DNA from: Kiloniellales bacterium
GTDB lineage: Bacteria; Pseudomonadota; Alphaproteobacteria; Kiloniellales; JAKSDN01
DNA: 21,887 nucleotides
Direction: 5' to 3'
Assembly (NCBI GenBank): GCA_022360075.1
Contig: JAKSDN010000711.1
Coordinates: forward strand, 1 to 21,887
Positions within the stretch are counted from its first letter, which is position 1, and each line of letters starts with the position of its first letter. This document shows positions 8,233-14,792 of this stretch, piece by piece. The position numbers were made by a program, and so were the translations under genes. The notes under the pieces were generated by a model. That model was given only the letters and a program-made list of their open reading frames with translations. It ran no database searches and had not been told where the DNA came from.

Positions 8233-8270
8233 GTTAACCGTGTTCCTTTGGCGGCGTTAACCGTTAACCG
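8233..8270. repeat. Three GTTAACCG direct repeats
   Basis: GTTAACCG occurs at 8233-8240, 8256-8263 and 8263-8270, immediately upstream of the small terminase start. Such AT-containing repeats stand out in the GC-rich surroundings. They may be terminase or cos-associated binding sites, or regulator sites. No function is proven. Confidence 0.5.
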
Positions 8271-8292
8271 CTTTCCGCGGTCGCCTCACTAG

Positions 8293-8328
8293 CGAAACGT
8301 CGAGCGTAGCGTACCCGTATACGTTTCG
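8293..8328. repeat. Spaced inverted repeat upstream of terminase genes
   Basis: CGAAACGT (8293-8300) and ACGTTTCG (8321-8328) are perfect inverted copies with 20 bases between them. CGTATACG (8316-8323) is an additional palindrome overlapping the right arm. The 291-base gene gap 8230-8520 otherwise holds no credible ORF. It is where a late leader, an antitermination site or a cos site would be expected. Confidence 0.4.
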
Positions 8329-8493
8329 GTGCTGGGAAGGACCCGCGCGACCGAAAGCGTGCGGGCCGAGCGCCCGAGGCCGAGGCGGCCAGGGGCGATC
8401 GGCCCGCAAGGGGAAAGTTCAATGCACCACGTTTAGGGAGGGCACCCCGGAAGCGCCGCGCCGTCGCTAGGCCGATTCCGAGGTACTGTCGGA

Positions 8494-8524
8494 TTCCTAC
8501 CCTTGTGCGGCACACCACTGTCAA
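8494..8524 (-). promoter_or_regulatory. Candidate late promoter
   Basis: On the minus strand a perfect TTGACA (8524-8519) overlaps the stop codon of the regulator gene. TAGGAA (8499-8494) follows with a 19-base spacer, which is longer than ideal. It points at the terminase operon across a leader of about 250 bases. The long spacer could mean that an activator or antiterminator is needed. Confidence 0.35.
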
Positions 8525-9159
8525 GCGTGATTTTCGTCGAAGCGCCGAAGCCCGCGCAGCGCAAGGCGTAGCACCACGATCCCGCCTTGCCCGCGCGCCC
8601 GCCTGTCGAGGTCCAAATCGCGCGCCACGGCAGCGGCCGAGTCGCCGTTGATGACGACGCGGACCAGCATGAGGGCGAGCTCCGGCGCCATCGAAGACAG
8701 CGCCGCGCGCACCCACGACAGCGCCGCGATGGCCTGATCGCTCACGTCGTGCCGTGCCTTTTGGCCGACCTGGACGGCGCCGTAGCGGGTGATCCGCACG
8801 CCGAGGCCCTCACCGGCTTCCCACAGCGCGCGCAGTTTCTCGCCCGCGTCGTACTCCTCGCCGCTGATCGCCTTGTCACGGAGGTATTTGCGCAGAAGGC
8901 CGCTGCCCGTCACCCGCCCCACGGTCTTGCCCGTCTCGTCCGGCGAAGGCGCCTCGCTGATCGAGTCGTGCTGGTGACGCGGCCAGGCCTCGCCGTTCGC
9001 CCGCTCGAGCCGGCCCTGCCGCTTTGCCAAGCGGTCTTGGTCCTTCGGCCGAGCCTGGCGCGCCAAGGCGGCCTGCTCTTCGCGCTGCGCCTCGAGCCAG
9101 AGCCGCTTTTCTTCTGAGAGCCCCTCCGGGTCGATCGACAGGATTCCCCGCTTGCTCAA
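8521..9159 (-). CDS. Probable phage regulator (DUF6456-like), candidate late-gene activator
   Basis: The start is a TTG at 9159 overlapping the upstream TGA (TTGA), with GGGAGG about 8 bases before it, giving 212 residues beginning SKRGILSIDPEGLSEEKR. The central and C-terminal part (EYDAGEKLRALWEAGEGLG, ALSSMAPELALMLVRVVING, VVLRLALRGLRRF) follows the pattern I recall for DUF6456-type alphaproteobacterial proteins: an 'AG-rLR' helix, a 'pEL--ll' helix and a 'G--VLrlAL--L' helix, which resemble DNA-binding domains. It is the last gene before the packaging operon, the usual place for a Q-like antiterminator or late activator. That function is inferred from position. A longer in-frame ATG at 9252 would run inside the replication gene and is rejected. 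Confidence 0.7.
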   Translation of the reverse strand: MSKRGILSIDPEGLSEEKRLWLEAQREEQAALARQARPKDQDRLAKRQGRLERANGEAWPRHQHDSISEAPSPDETGKTVGRVTGSGLLRKYLRDKAISGEEYDAGEKLRALWEAGEGLGVRITRYGAVQVGQKARHDVSDQAIAALSWVRAALSSMAPELALMLVRVVINGDSAAAVARDLDLDRRARGQGGIVVLRLALRGLRRFDENHA

Positions 9160-10061
9160 GCCGCGTCCTCCCCGTCGTCGCCGATCGCCGCCCGATCGCG
9201 GGCCTCCGCTTCTTCTTTTCGGCGCGCGCGGGCGAGATGCTTGTCGACCCACCTTTCGACCACGAAGGCGACGCGGTCGCGCCCGAGCAGCGGCGCCAGC
9301 TCGGCCGCGAAGTTGACCTCGCAGTGCCGCGCGATGAACTCATTCGGCGTGGCGAAGGTGAAACAGCCGTCCTGGTCCTCGCAGGGTACGGCTTGCGAGA
9401 GCCAAGCCTTGTATGCCTGCTCGCCGAATGCTTCGACCGCCGCCGCCTGGCGCTCCCGCCAGTACGCGGCGAGCGTCTCCGCCCGCTCGCTCTCCGCCGC
9501 CTCACGCTCCGCGCGCGCGCCGGCGCGGCTCTCACCGCCGGCCGGCGTCGGCGCGCGCGCCGGTTCCCCTTCCCGGTTCAATAAAGGTTGATTGACGGTT
9601 CTTATGGGACCTCCGGCAGCCGGCGGTAAATACCGCCGGTCACCGGCGGTATCCCCTCCGGCAGACGGCGGTAAATAGCGCCGGTGACCGGCGGTATCTC
9701 CGCGCGAAAACCGCCGGCTGCCGGCGGTATCTCGCCCGGCCGTGCCCGGCGCCGGCGGGCGCGACTGGCCCCAATCGTGTACGCCGTACAACGCCTCCGC
9801 GACCTCGAAATTGATCCAATAGACGTTCGAACGGCGATCGCCGCCCCGTTCGATCTGCAGCACCCCCGTACGTTTGAACTCGGCCACATGCTTCCGTACG
9901 GTCGAGTCGGCGAGGTGGCACTCTTCGCAAAGCCGCTTGATCTTCGGCCAGGCGAGCGCGTCGGACTGGTTGACGTGATTGGCGATCATGAGCAGCACCA
10001 TCTTGGGCTGGCAATCGATGCCCGCGAGCGCGATCACCCGGGCCATGGCCTGGATGCTCAC
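9156..10061 (-). CDS. Phage replication initiator-like protein (HTH + DnaA-N-like)
   Basis: The 301-residue product has an N-terminal winged-helix/HTH_36-type domain (about residues 20-85; LAWPKIKRLCEECHLADSTV is the recognition region), a Gly/Pro/Arg linker with a 15-residue repeat (GDTAG-RRYLPP, about 105-150), and a C-terminal segment (about 195-275) resembling DnaA domain I/II, with AYWRERQAAAVEAFGEQAYK, WLSQAV and ATPNEFIARH. Proteins with this build are phage replication or primosome-loading initiators comparable in role to lambda O. The start is a GTG at 10061 overlapping the previous TGA (GTGA). The linker-coding DNA contains iteron-like palindromes and a flanking AT-rich stretch, so the gene may contain the replication origin. 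The upstream extension to 10433 is rejected because it runs through two other genes. Confidence 0.8.
   Translation of the reverse strand: MSIQAMARVIALAGIDCQPKMVLLMIANHVNQSDALAWPKIKRLCEECHLADSTVRKHVAEFKRTGVLQIERGGDRRSNVYWINFEVAEALYGVHDWGQSRPPAPGTAGRDTAGSRRFSRGDTAGHRRYLPPSAGGDTAGDRRYLPPAAGGPIRTVNQPLLNREGEPARAPTPAGGESRAGARAEREAAESERAETLAAYWRERQAAAVEAFGEQAYKAWLSQAVPCEDQDGCFTFATPNEFIARHCEVNFAAELAPLLGRDRVAFVVERWVDKHLARARRKEEAEARDRAAIGDDGEDAA
9577..9731. repeat. Iteron-like palindromic repeats plus AT-rich block: candidate phage origin
   Basis: Five copies of a (A/G)(C/A)CGGCGGTA-type site start at 9619, 9642, 9664, 9687 and 9720, so spacings are 23, 22, 23 and 33 bases, close to whole helical turns. 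Three of them pair with inverted halves to give 21-bp palindromes at 9631-9651 (perfect, TACCGCCGGT-C-ACCGGCGGTA), 9676-9696 and 9709-9729. Units 9610-9653 and 9655-9698 are 44-base direct repeats with 3 differences and a 45-base period. An AT-rich block (9577-9606, about one third GC) adjoins them. The arrangement mirrors lambda ori inside gene O. Confidence 0.6.
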
Positions 10062-10402
10062 CGGCCCGCCTCCCGCCGCTCGCGCAGGGGCCGGATGACC
10101 ATCCCGGGCGCCAGCTTGCCGGCGACCGGCTCCAGGCTCGCCAGCGACAGCGTCCAGCGCGCCCAATACTCGATACGGCCGTCGCGCGCCGGGCCGTCGA
10201 AGTCGGCGACCATGACGAAGCTCTCGTCGAGCAGCTCGTGGAGTCGGATGCGACGAATTCGGATCACCCGCCCGGCCAGCGAATGCCCCGTGCCGAACCG
10301 CACGCGCGCCAGCCCGCCCTCGATCAGGAACGGCCCCCAATCGAGCCGCGGCGCCGACCAGGGCAAGCGATCGTCGTCGCTCAACGCGGCGCCGACTGAC
10401 AT
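10058..10402 (-). CDS. Hypothetical phage protein, 114 aa
   Basis: The 114-residue product starts MSVGAALSDDDRLPW. It overlaps the methyltransferase gene by 22 bases and the replication gene by 4 (GTGA), so it belongs to the same coupled early operon. An AGGTGA element lies about 4 bases before the ATG. The sequence is beta-rich with many arginines (RVIRIRRIRLHELLDESFVM, RIEYWARWTLSLASLEP) and no membrane segment. No family is recognised. Its position between an adenine methyltransferase and a replication initiator suggests an accessory role in DNA metabolism, which is inference only. Confidence 0.75.
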   Translation of the reverse strand: MSVGAALSDDDRLPWSAPRLDWGPFLIEGGLARVRFGTGHSLAGRVIRIRRIRLHELLDESFVMVADFDGPARDGRIEYWARWTLSLASLEPVAGKLAPGMVIRPLRERREAGR

Positions 10403-11400
10403 CTGTCACCTGACACCTGATTCCCCCAGCCATCCCAGCCCGGCGCCGGCGCGCCGCGGCAGAACAGCTCCACCTTCGGCGTGGTCGGAAAGAGGCCTTC
10501 GATGATCTCGCGAAAGACGGCCGGCTTGGCCGAGTGCGCCCCGAACCCCTGGTCGCCCGGCGGCGGCGCGGCGATGACGCTTTCGGGCTGTGTGCCCGGC
10601 GCCGGCGCCGGCACCTCGCCGCGCGTGCCGATCAGCAGCGGCTCATGGCGCGAGCGCCGCCAGAACCCAAGCCCGATCCGCCCCTTGTCCCACACCAAAT
10701 GCGTGCGATAGGTGAAACCCCAGGCCGCCATGACCGTGAGCCCGTCCGGCAACATCTCCGCCAAGGCCCACAGCAAGCACACCGCGTCCGGCGCCGCCGG
10801 CACCGGCAGCGCGGCGATCTCCGCAGTCGGCATGACCGGGTAGTGGTTGGCCGGGTTGCGGTCGAATCCGGTCTCCTCCGACCATGCCGCGAGAGACCAC
10901 GGCGGATCGGCGTAGAGCACGCCGTAGCGCGGCGCTCCGGCGGCGAGCGTCGCCGCCTCGGCCCGGCCGGCGAGCGCGACCTCGCGCCCGGCCCGCCGCA
11001 GCTTCTTGACGTGCCCCGTCACCGCCCCGCGCGACATGTCCGGCCGCAGCGTCCCGTCGTCAACCCAGGCCGCGAAGTCGGCGTCGGAGAGCCGCGTGAG
11101 CTCGTAGAGCGCCAGGATGTCGAGCGGCAAATCGGACACATGTGTCCGAAATCGCCTGTCCGCCCCGATCGCCATCAGGCGGCGCGCGTGACGAGGCCCG
11201 AACGGCAGCAGCGCTTTGACCAGCCGCTCCCACTCGCCGTGCGGCAAGCGCCGCTTCGCCTCATTGAGCAAGCGCCCGGTCCGCAGCACAGCTGCCACGC
11301 TCCGCCGCCAGCCCCGCCCGATCTCCCGCACCCAATGCTGCGCGGTCTGCTCGGCGTCCCCCGCGCGCGAGACGCGGCGGTCAACAGCGGTCGAGACCAT
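10381..11400 (-). CDS. MT-A70 family adenine methyltransferase
   Basis: This 339-residue protein combines an N-terminal helical DUF3102-like region (about residues 15-135; HGEWERLVKALLPFGPRHAR, then a helix-turn-helix-like stretch) with a C-terminal MT-A70 domain. The catalytic DPPW is at residues 165-168 (GVLYADPPWSL). Further motifs are NPANHYPVM, the SAM-fold segment VCLLWALAEMLPDGL, and HSAKPAVFREIIEGLFP near the end. The family transfers methyl groups to adenine N6. Phage versions usually modify phage DNA, against restriction or for regulation. The ATG at 11400 has no clear ribosome site, so the start is less sure. The extreme C-terminus is encoded by a CTGACAC-type microrepeat, so the last dozen residues may be an appended tail. 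Confidence 0.88.
   Translation of the reverse strand: MVSTAVDRRVSRAGDAEQTAQHWVREIGRGWRRSVAAVLRTGRLLNEAKRRLPHGEWERLVKALLPFGPRHARRLMAIGADRRFRTHVSDLPLDILALYELTRLSDADFAAWVDDGTLRPDMSRGAVTGHVKKLRRAGREVALAGRAEAATLAAGAPRYGVLYADPPWSLAAWSEETGFDRNPANHYPVMPTAEIAALPVPAAPDAVCLLWALAEMLPDGLTVMAAWGFTYRTHLVWDKGRIGLGFWRRSRHEPLLIGTRGEVPAPAPGTQPESVIAAPPPGDQGFGAHSAKPAVFREIIEGLFPTTPKVELFCRGAPAPGWDGWGNQVSGDRCQSAPR
10396..10420. repeat. CTGACA-type microrepeat
   Basis: The plus strand reads CTGACATCTGTCACCTGACA followed by CCTGA, a degenerate tandem of CTGACAYCTG units. It lies over the methyltransferase 3' end and immediately before the next start codon. A second cluster of the same type is at 14758-14792. Confidence 0.5.
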
Positions 11401-11479
11401 CTGGGTTCATCTGTGCTTTTGCCCACAGTAGGTGCACACCACCGATGCGAGAAAGACCGGACCAACAGAGGAGGAACGG

Positions 11480-12235
11480 ATGAACGAGCAAGGCAGATCT
11501 TCCAAGGACGACAGAACCCGTCTGGTGTTTCTGAGCTTTGTCGTCCGCTGTATCACGGGTGCACTCGACACCATTGCAGATGCCCTGGAGCGCCTCCATG
11601 TCATTCGCATATTCGGCGCCCTCGCCCTCGTGGTCACCGCCCCCGCCTTCATCATCGACCTGCTGGACCGCACCGAGGCACGAACCGTGAGCGCATGGCA
11701 ACTCGTCATCACGGCGGCACCTGGCAACGCCGGAAAGCGTGAGGCGCTGCAGTACCTCAACAGCGAACCCTGGTATTGGCCGCCTAAGAGACGTGTTTCC
11801 CTATTCGGCGTGGACCTGTCACCTGAACAGCAAGGTGGGCAAGTCAGTCTATTCATGGTCCAATTACCCAACGCCAATCTCGCTAGGGCTGACCTGCGAG
11901 AGGTGAACCTGAAGTACGCCAATCTGATGGGCGCCGGATTCTTTGAGGCTAATCTCAGTGGCGCTTTGTTCGCAGGAGCCGATCTCACAGACGTCAGCTT
12001 GCGTGATGCAAACCTCAGCAATACGGAATTCACTGACGAATTCGTCCCCGCGCGCGGGCTCACCCGGGCGCAACTCGACGAGGCTTGGGCCTGGTCGGAT
12101 ATGCGTCCAACAGGTCTGGGGTTTCTGACGACTGATGGGGGCGATCCGGCGCACCCAATGCCGCGCCTTTGTGACCCGCCGGACCCTACGCCGGCACGCG
12201 AAGGATGGCGCAACGTCAAGCCTGAGGATTGCTGA
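11480..12235 (+). CDS. Membrane-anchored pentapeptide-repeat protein, cassette 1
   Basis: The ATG at 11480 has GAGGAGG 5 bases upstream. An upstream ATG at 11432 lacks a site. The 251-residue product has a charged N-terminus, a short helix (TGALDTIADALERLHVIRIF), one hydrophobic segment (about residues 41-62), the module AWQLVITAAPGNAGKREALQ, then about 11 pentapeptides of A(D/N)LXX type (about 127-185; for example NANLARADLREVNLKYANL). The tail has an AWAWSD motif, a WRNVKPE segment and a final Cys. Pentapeptide repeats fold as a right-handed square beta-helix, and some are DNA mimics or membrane effectors. Function here is unknown. It is on the opposite strand from the leftward phage genes and is the most diverged of three paralogues. 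Confidence 0.85.
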   Translation: MNEQGRSSKDDRTRLVFLSFVVRCITGALDTIADALERLHVIRIFGALALVVTAPAFIIDLLDRTEARTVSAWQLVITAAPGNAGKREALQYLNSEPWYWPPKRRVSLFGVDLSPEQQGGQVSLFMVQLPNANLARADLREVNLKYANLMGAGFFEANLSGALFAGADLTDVSLRDANLSNTEFTDEFVPARGLTRAQLDEAWAWSDMRPTGLGFLTTDGGDPAHPMPRLCDPPDPTPAREGWRNVKPEDC

Positions 12236-12330
12236 TCCGGCACGCGCCCCGTCGCCGCGGCCGCAAAGCCCCCGTCTGCCGATTCTTCGTGCAGGTGTGG
12301 AGACATCGTTCGAACCCATCGCTTTCCGTC

Positions 12331-12373
12331 TGCTACCCTCGCGCGAGCGGCCACAGATCGGACGGAGGCAAAG
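12331..12373 (+). promoter_or_regulatory. Conserved 43-base leader of cassette 2
   Basis: TGCTACCCTC begins 43 bases before the ATG and aligns without gaps to the leader at 13868-13910 (about 31 of 43 identical by eye). It ends in an ACGGAGGC ribosome site. TACCCT may be a -10 element. No convincing -35 is seen. Confidence 0.45.
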
Positions 12374-13255
12374 ATGGCTTACGAATGGGTGCCGACGACG
12401 CTCGACAAGAAACGCTTCATGCGCGGACACCGGCGGCCGAGCCGGCTGGGCTTCATCGTCGCACTCGGTCGCATCATCACGTCCGCGCTCGACGGCATCG
12501 CCGCGGCGCTGGAGCGCCTGCACCTGATACGCATCCTCGGCACGGTGGCCCTCGTCGTCGGCGGCCCCGCCTTCCTGATCGAGCTGCTCGACCGCACCGA
12601 GGAACGCACCGTGCGCGCCTGGCAATTGGTGACCACACCGGCGCCCGGCAACAGCGGCAAGCGCGAGGCCCTCGAATACCTCAACAGTGCGCCTTGGTAC
12701 TGGCCGCTCAAGAGGCGTATCACACTCGGCGGCGTTGATCTCTCCGAGGATCTCCACGGTGGGCGTGTCGAACTCGCCCACATTGATTTGCCCAATGCCA
12801 GACTGGCCGCAGCTAACCTCAGCGGCGCAGTGCTCAGGTATTCCGACCTGAATCAGTCGCTCCTCATGAGCGCCAACCTCAAAACTGCAGACCTTCATGA
12901 GGCAAGCCTCGACGGAGCAGTGCTCAGCAACGCAAATCTGCGCGGCGCGAGACTCACATTGGCCTTGCTCACCAACGCAGACCTCTCGTCGGCGAATCTC
13001 ACAAACGCCCATTTGTCTCACGCCGACTTCAATGGCGCATACTTCCGTGGCACAAATCTGAGTGGAGCGACTTTCAACAGGCCTGTCGCTCTCGTGCACA
13101 CCAGCCCCACGCAGGAGCAACTCAGTCTTGCTTGGGCATGGTCGGACAATCCTCCAAGTGGATTGCCTATCGGCTTTAGCCCCCAACTCTGCTCCCCTCC
13201 TACTCCTCGGCCCGAGAACGAAGACTGGCGAGCTGTTAAGCCCGACAACTGCTAA
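12374..13255 (+). CDS. Membrane-anchored pentapeptide-repeat protein, cassette 2
   Basis: The 293-residue product starts at an ATG with GGAGG about 6 bases upstream. Order of parts: VPTTLDKKRFMRGHRRPSRL, an amphipathic helix (ALDGIAAALERLHLIRIL), a hydrophobic segment (about residues 51-72), ERTVRAWQLVTTPAPGNSGK and EALEYLNS, the WYWPLK motif, then about 19 pentapeptides (about 137-235) such as NADLSSANLTNAHLSHADF. The end has AWAWSDNPPSGLPIGF, WRAVKPD and a final Cys. It is the longest of the paralogues, the extra length lying in the repeat region. The beta-helix is expected to face one side of the membrane. Neighbours are cassettes 1 and 3. It lies antisense to the early operon. The biochemical role is unknown. 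Confidence 0.88.
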   Translation: MAYEWVPTTLDKKRFMRGHRRPSRLGFIVALGRIITSALDGIAAALERLHLIRILGTVALVVGGPAFLIELLDRTEERTVRAWQLVTTPAPGNSGKREALEYLNSAPWYWPLKRRITLGGVDLSEDLHGGRVELAHIDLPNARLAAANLSGAVLRYSDLNQSLLMSANLKTADLHEASLDGAVLSNANLRGARLTLALLTNADLSSANLTNAHLSHADFNGAYFRGTNLSGATFNRPVALVHTSPTQEQLSLAWAWSDNPPSGLPIGFSPQLCSPPTPRPENEDWRAVKPDNC

Positions 13256-13294
13256 TTTCGCGACGTTGCCCATACCTGCGGAGCTTCCGTTCTC

Positions 13295-13373
13295 GACACA
13301 GATGAACACCGATGCACACAGATGGCCGGAGCGTACCGCCGCTTCTGTGTCTATCTGTGCTCATCTGTGTGTC
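13295..13373. repeat. Inverted pair of ACACAGATG-type repeats
   Basis: The left arm 13295-13322 starts GACACAGATGAACACCGATG. The right arm 13344-13373 is its imperfect inverse (one 2-base gap and about 4 mismatches). The arms could form a large hairpin with a loop of about 21 bases between the convergent ends of cassette 2 and the 154-aa gene. Related short copies occur at 11410-11421 and 15402-15430. Confidence 0.6.
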
Positions 13374-13836
13374 ACCCCTGCTCGCCCCCGCCACGTCCAT
13401 AGCCCAGCGGCAGCAGCCCAAGCCGCCGCCGCAGCCGGGCGGACTCCCACACGAGGGCGGCCAATTGTCGCTCGGCCATCCAGCGCGACTTGTCCGCGTG
13501 AAGCTCGTTGGCGCGCGCGTCGGCGACGCGGCGCACGATTTCCTGTTCGATGTTCGTCAGTCCCTCGACCCGTGCGAGCCAGCCGTCCTCAAAGTCGATA
13601 TGCCCCTCGTCGCGTAGAGCGCCCGCGACCTCGACCGCCTCTTGCGCGTGCTTAAGGTCGCGCCATCCCGAGCCGAACAACGCCCGCGCGACGCCCTCGT
13701 CGAATGAGTCTTCGTGGAAGAACAGCTCGATGAAGATCCCGGCCGGCCCGACGCTCCTGCCGAGCAGCGCGATCAGGTTCGGCGCCTCCGGCACACTCAC
13801 GCCCGGAAGAATCGTGATGTTGGTCGGCTCAGACAT
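13372..13836 (-). CDS. Hypothetical phage protein, 154 aa
   Basis: The 154-residue product begins MSEPTNITILPGVSVPEAPN, with GGGAG about 7 bases before the ATG at 13836. It is largely helical and charged, with NIEQEIVRRVADARANELHA and RWMAERQLAALVWESARLRR resembling amphipathic or coiled-coil helices. There is no membrane segment and no recognised family. It keeps the leftward phage orientation and is enclosed by plus-strand pentapeptide cassettes 2 and 3, so it is probably an ancestral early-operon gene now separated from its neighbours. Its last codon lies inside the inverted repeat at 13295-13373. Confidence 0.75.
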   Translation of the reverse strand: MSEPTNITILPGVSVPEAPNLIALLGRSVGPAGIFIELFFHEDSFDEGVARALFGSGWRDLKHAQEAVEVAGALRDEGHIDFEDGWLARVEGLTNIEQEIVRRVADARANELHADKSRWMAERQLAALVWESARLRRRLGLLPLGYGRGGGEQG

Positions 13837-13867
13837 GACTCACTCCCGGTTGTCGTCCCCGTCGTTC

Positions 13868-13910
13868 TGCTAGCCTTGTGCGACCGGCCAAGCGACGAAC
13901 GGAGGCGACG
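13868..13910 (+). promoter_or_regulatory. Conserved 43-base leader of cassette 3
   Basis: TGCTAGCCTT to the ATG is the same length as the cassette 2 leader and matches it at about 31 of 43 bases, including CGRSCGGCC-like and ACGGAGGC blocks. TAGCCT may be a -10, with TTGTCG 15 bases upstream as a weak -35. Confidence 0.45.
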
Positions 13911-14672
13911 ATGGTTGACGACGCGGTCCCCACCACACTCGACAAGGTTCATTTCCTGCGCGGCTATCGGCAGCCTCATCGACTGGGACACCTGGCCGCC
14001 GCCGGCCGCGCCGGCACCGCCGCGCTCGACGTCATCGCTGCGGCCTTGGAACGACTGCATCTGATCCGGATCCTCGGCGCCTTCGCCTTGGTGGTTGGCG
14101 GTCCCGCCTTCGTCATCGACCTGCTCGATCGCACGGAGGAGCGCAGCGTGCGAGCCTGGCAACTGATCGTGACCCCGGCGCCGGGCAACAGCGGCAAGCG
14201 CGAGGCCCTGGAATACCTCAATAGCCAGCCCTGGTACTGGCCCCTCAAGACACGTGTCCGGCTCGGCGGCGCCGATCTGTCCGCTGACCGGCACAATGGA
14301 CGCGTCGATCTCGCCGGAGTTGATCTGCGTCATGCGCAGGCTGCCTGGACGAACTTTAGCGAGGCCGTTCTGGTCGATGCCCAGCTCGACGATGCAGATC
14401 TCGAGCATGCGAACCTGAGTGGCGCCCTGCTTTGGGGCGCCGACTTCAGCGGCGCCAACCTGTGGTCGACGCACGTGAGCGGCGCAAGGTTCAACTTCGA
14501 CGGCGCAAGTACGGCGACCGGTCTGACGAAGGATCAAATCGGCGCAGCCTGGGCTTGGAGAGACATGCCTCCGCTTGGCCTGCCCGTCGGCTTGAGCCCC
14601 CGATTCTGCTCTCCGGAAGATCGGGTGCGGAACGTGGCAAGTTGGCGCAACGTCAAACCCAACACCTGCTGA
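13911..14672 (+). CDS. Membrane-anchored pentapeptide-repeat protein, cassette 3
   Basis: The ATG at 13911 has GGAGG 5 bases upstream and gives 253 residues. An upstream in-frame ATG at 13878 is inside the conserved leader and is rejected. The N-terminus (MVDDAVPTTLDKVHFLRGYR) matches cassette 2 almost residue for residue, followed by the same helix, hydrophobic segment (about residues 51-72) and AWQLIVTPAPGNSGKREALE module. About 12 pentapeptides (about 135-195) follow, then LTKDQIGAAWAWRDMPPLGL, a WRNVKPN segment and a final Cys. Cassettes 2 and 3 are the closest pair at DNA level as well, so they are recent duplicates. Function is unknown. Membrane attachment argues against a purely cytoplasmic gyrase-protection role. 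Confidence 0.88.
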   Translation: MVDDAVPTTLDKVHFLRGYRQPHRLGHLAAAGRAGTAALDVIAAALERLHLIRILGAFALVVGGPAFVIDLLDRTEERSVRAWQLIVTPAPGNSGKREALEYLNSQPWYWPLKTRVRLGGADLSADRHNGRVDLAGVDLRHAQAAWTNFSEAVLVDAQLDDADLEHANLSGALLWGADFSGANLWSTHVSGARFNFDGASTATGLTKDQIGAAWAWRDMPPLGLPVGLSPRFCSPEDRVRNVASWRNVKPNTC

Positions 14673-14757
14673 TCCCACGGTCACGGCGCTCTCTCTCTGA
14701 TCGGGGGGCGAGCGATTTCGACAACGAGAAGCGCTGATCGTCCGCGATGCCCCGCAC

Positions 14758-14792
14758 CTGACATCTGACTTCTGACCTCTGACATCTGAATC
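14758..14792. repeat. CTGACATCTGA-type microrepeat cluster
   Basis: The plus strand reads CTGACATCTGACTTCTGACC, then TCTGACATCTGAATC: four TCTGA units at 9-10 base spacing. It begins at the stop codon of the 14791-15381 gene, that is at its 3' end. It is the same type as 10396-10420. The rest of the 118-base gap shows nothing clear. Confidence 0.55.

Noticed and set aside
9610..9698. Two 44-base direct repeats considered as a CRISPR array
   Set aside because: Only two units, no unique spacers, in-frame coding repeats inside a gene; iteron-like palindromes explain them better.
10062..10433. N-terminal extension of the replication gene to 10433
   Set aside because: It overlaps the 114-aa gene and the methyltransferase end, has arginine-rich shadow composition, and the GTG at 10061 gives a normal coupled start.
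11864..13309. Long minus-strand open frame (481 codons) across cassettes 1 and 2
   Set aside because: It is antisense to pentapeptide repeats, whose regular codon pattern keeps the reverse frame open. It has no ribosome site, and the plus-strand genes have full domain structure.
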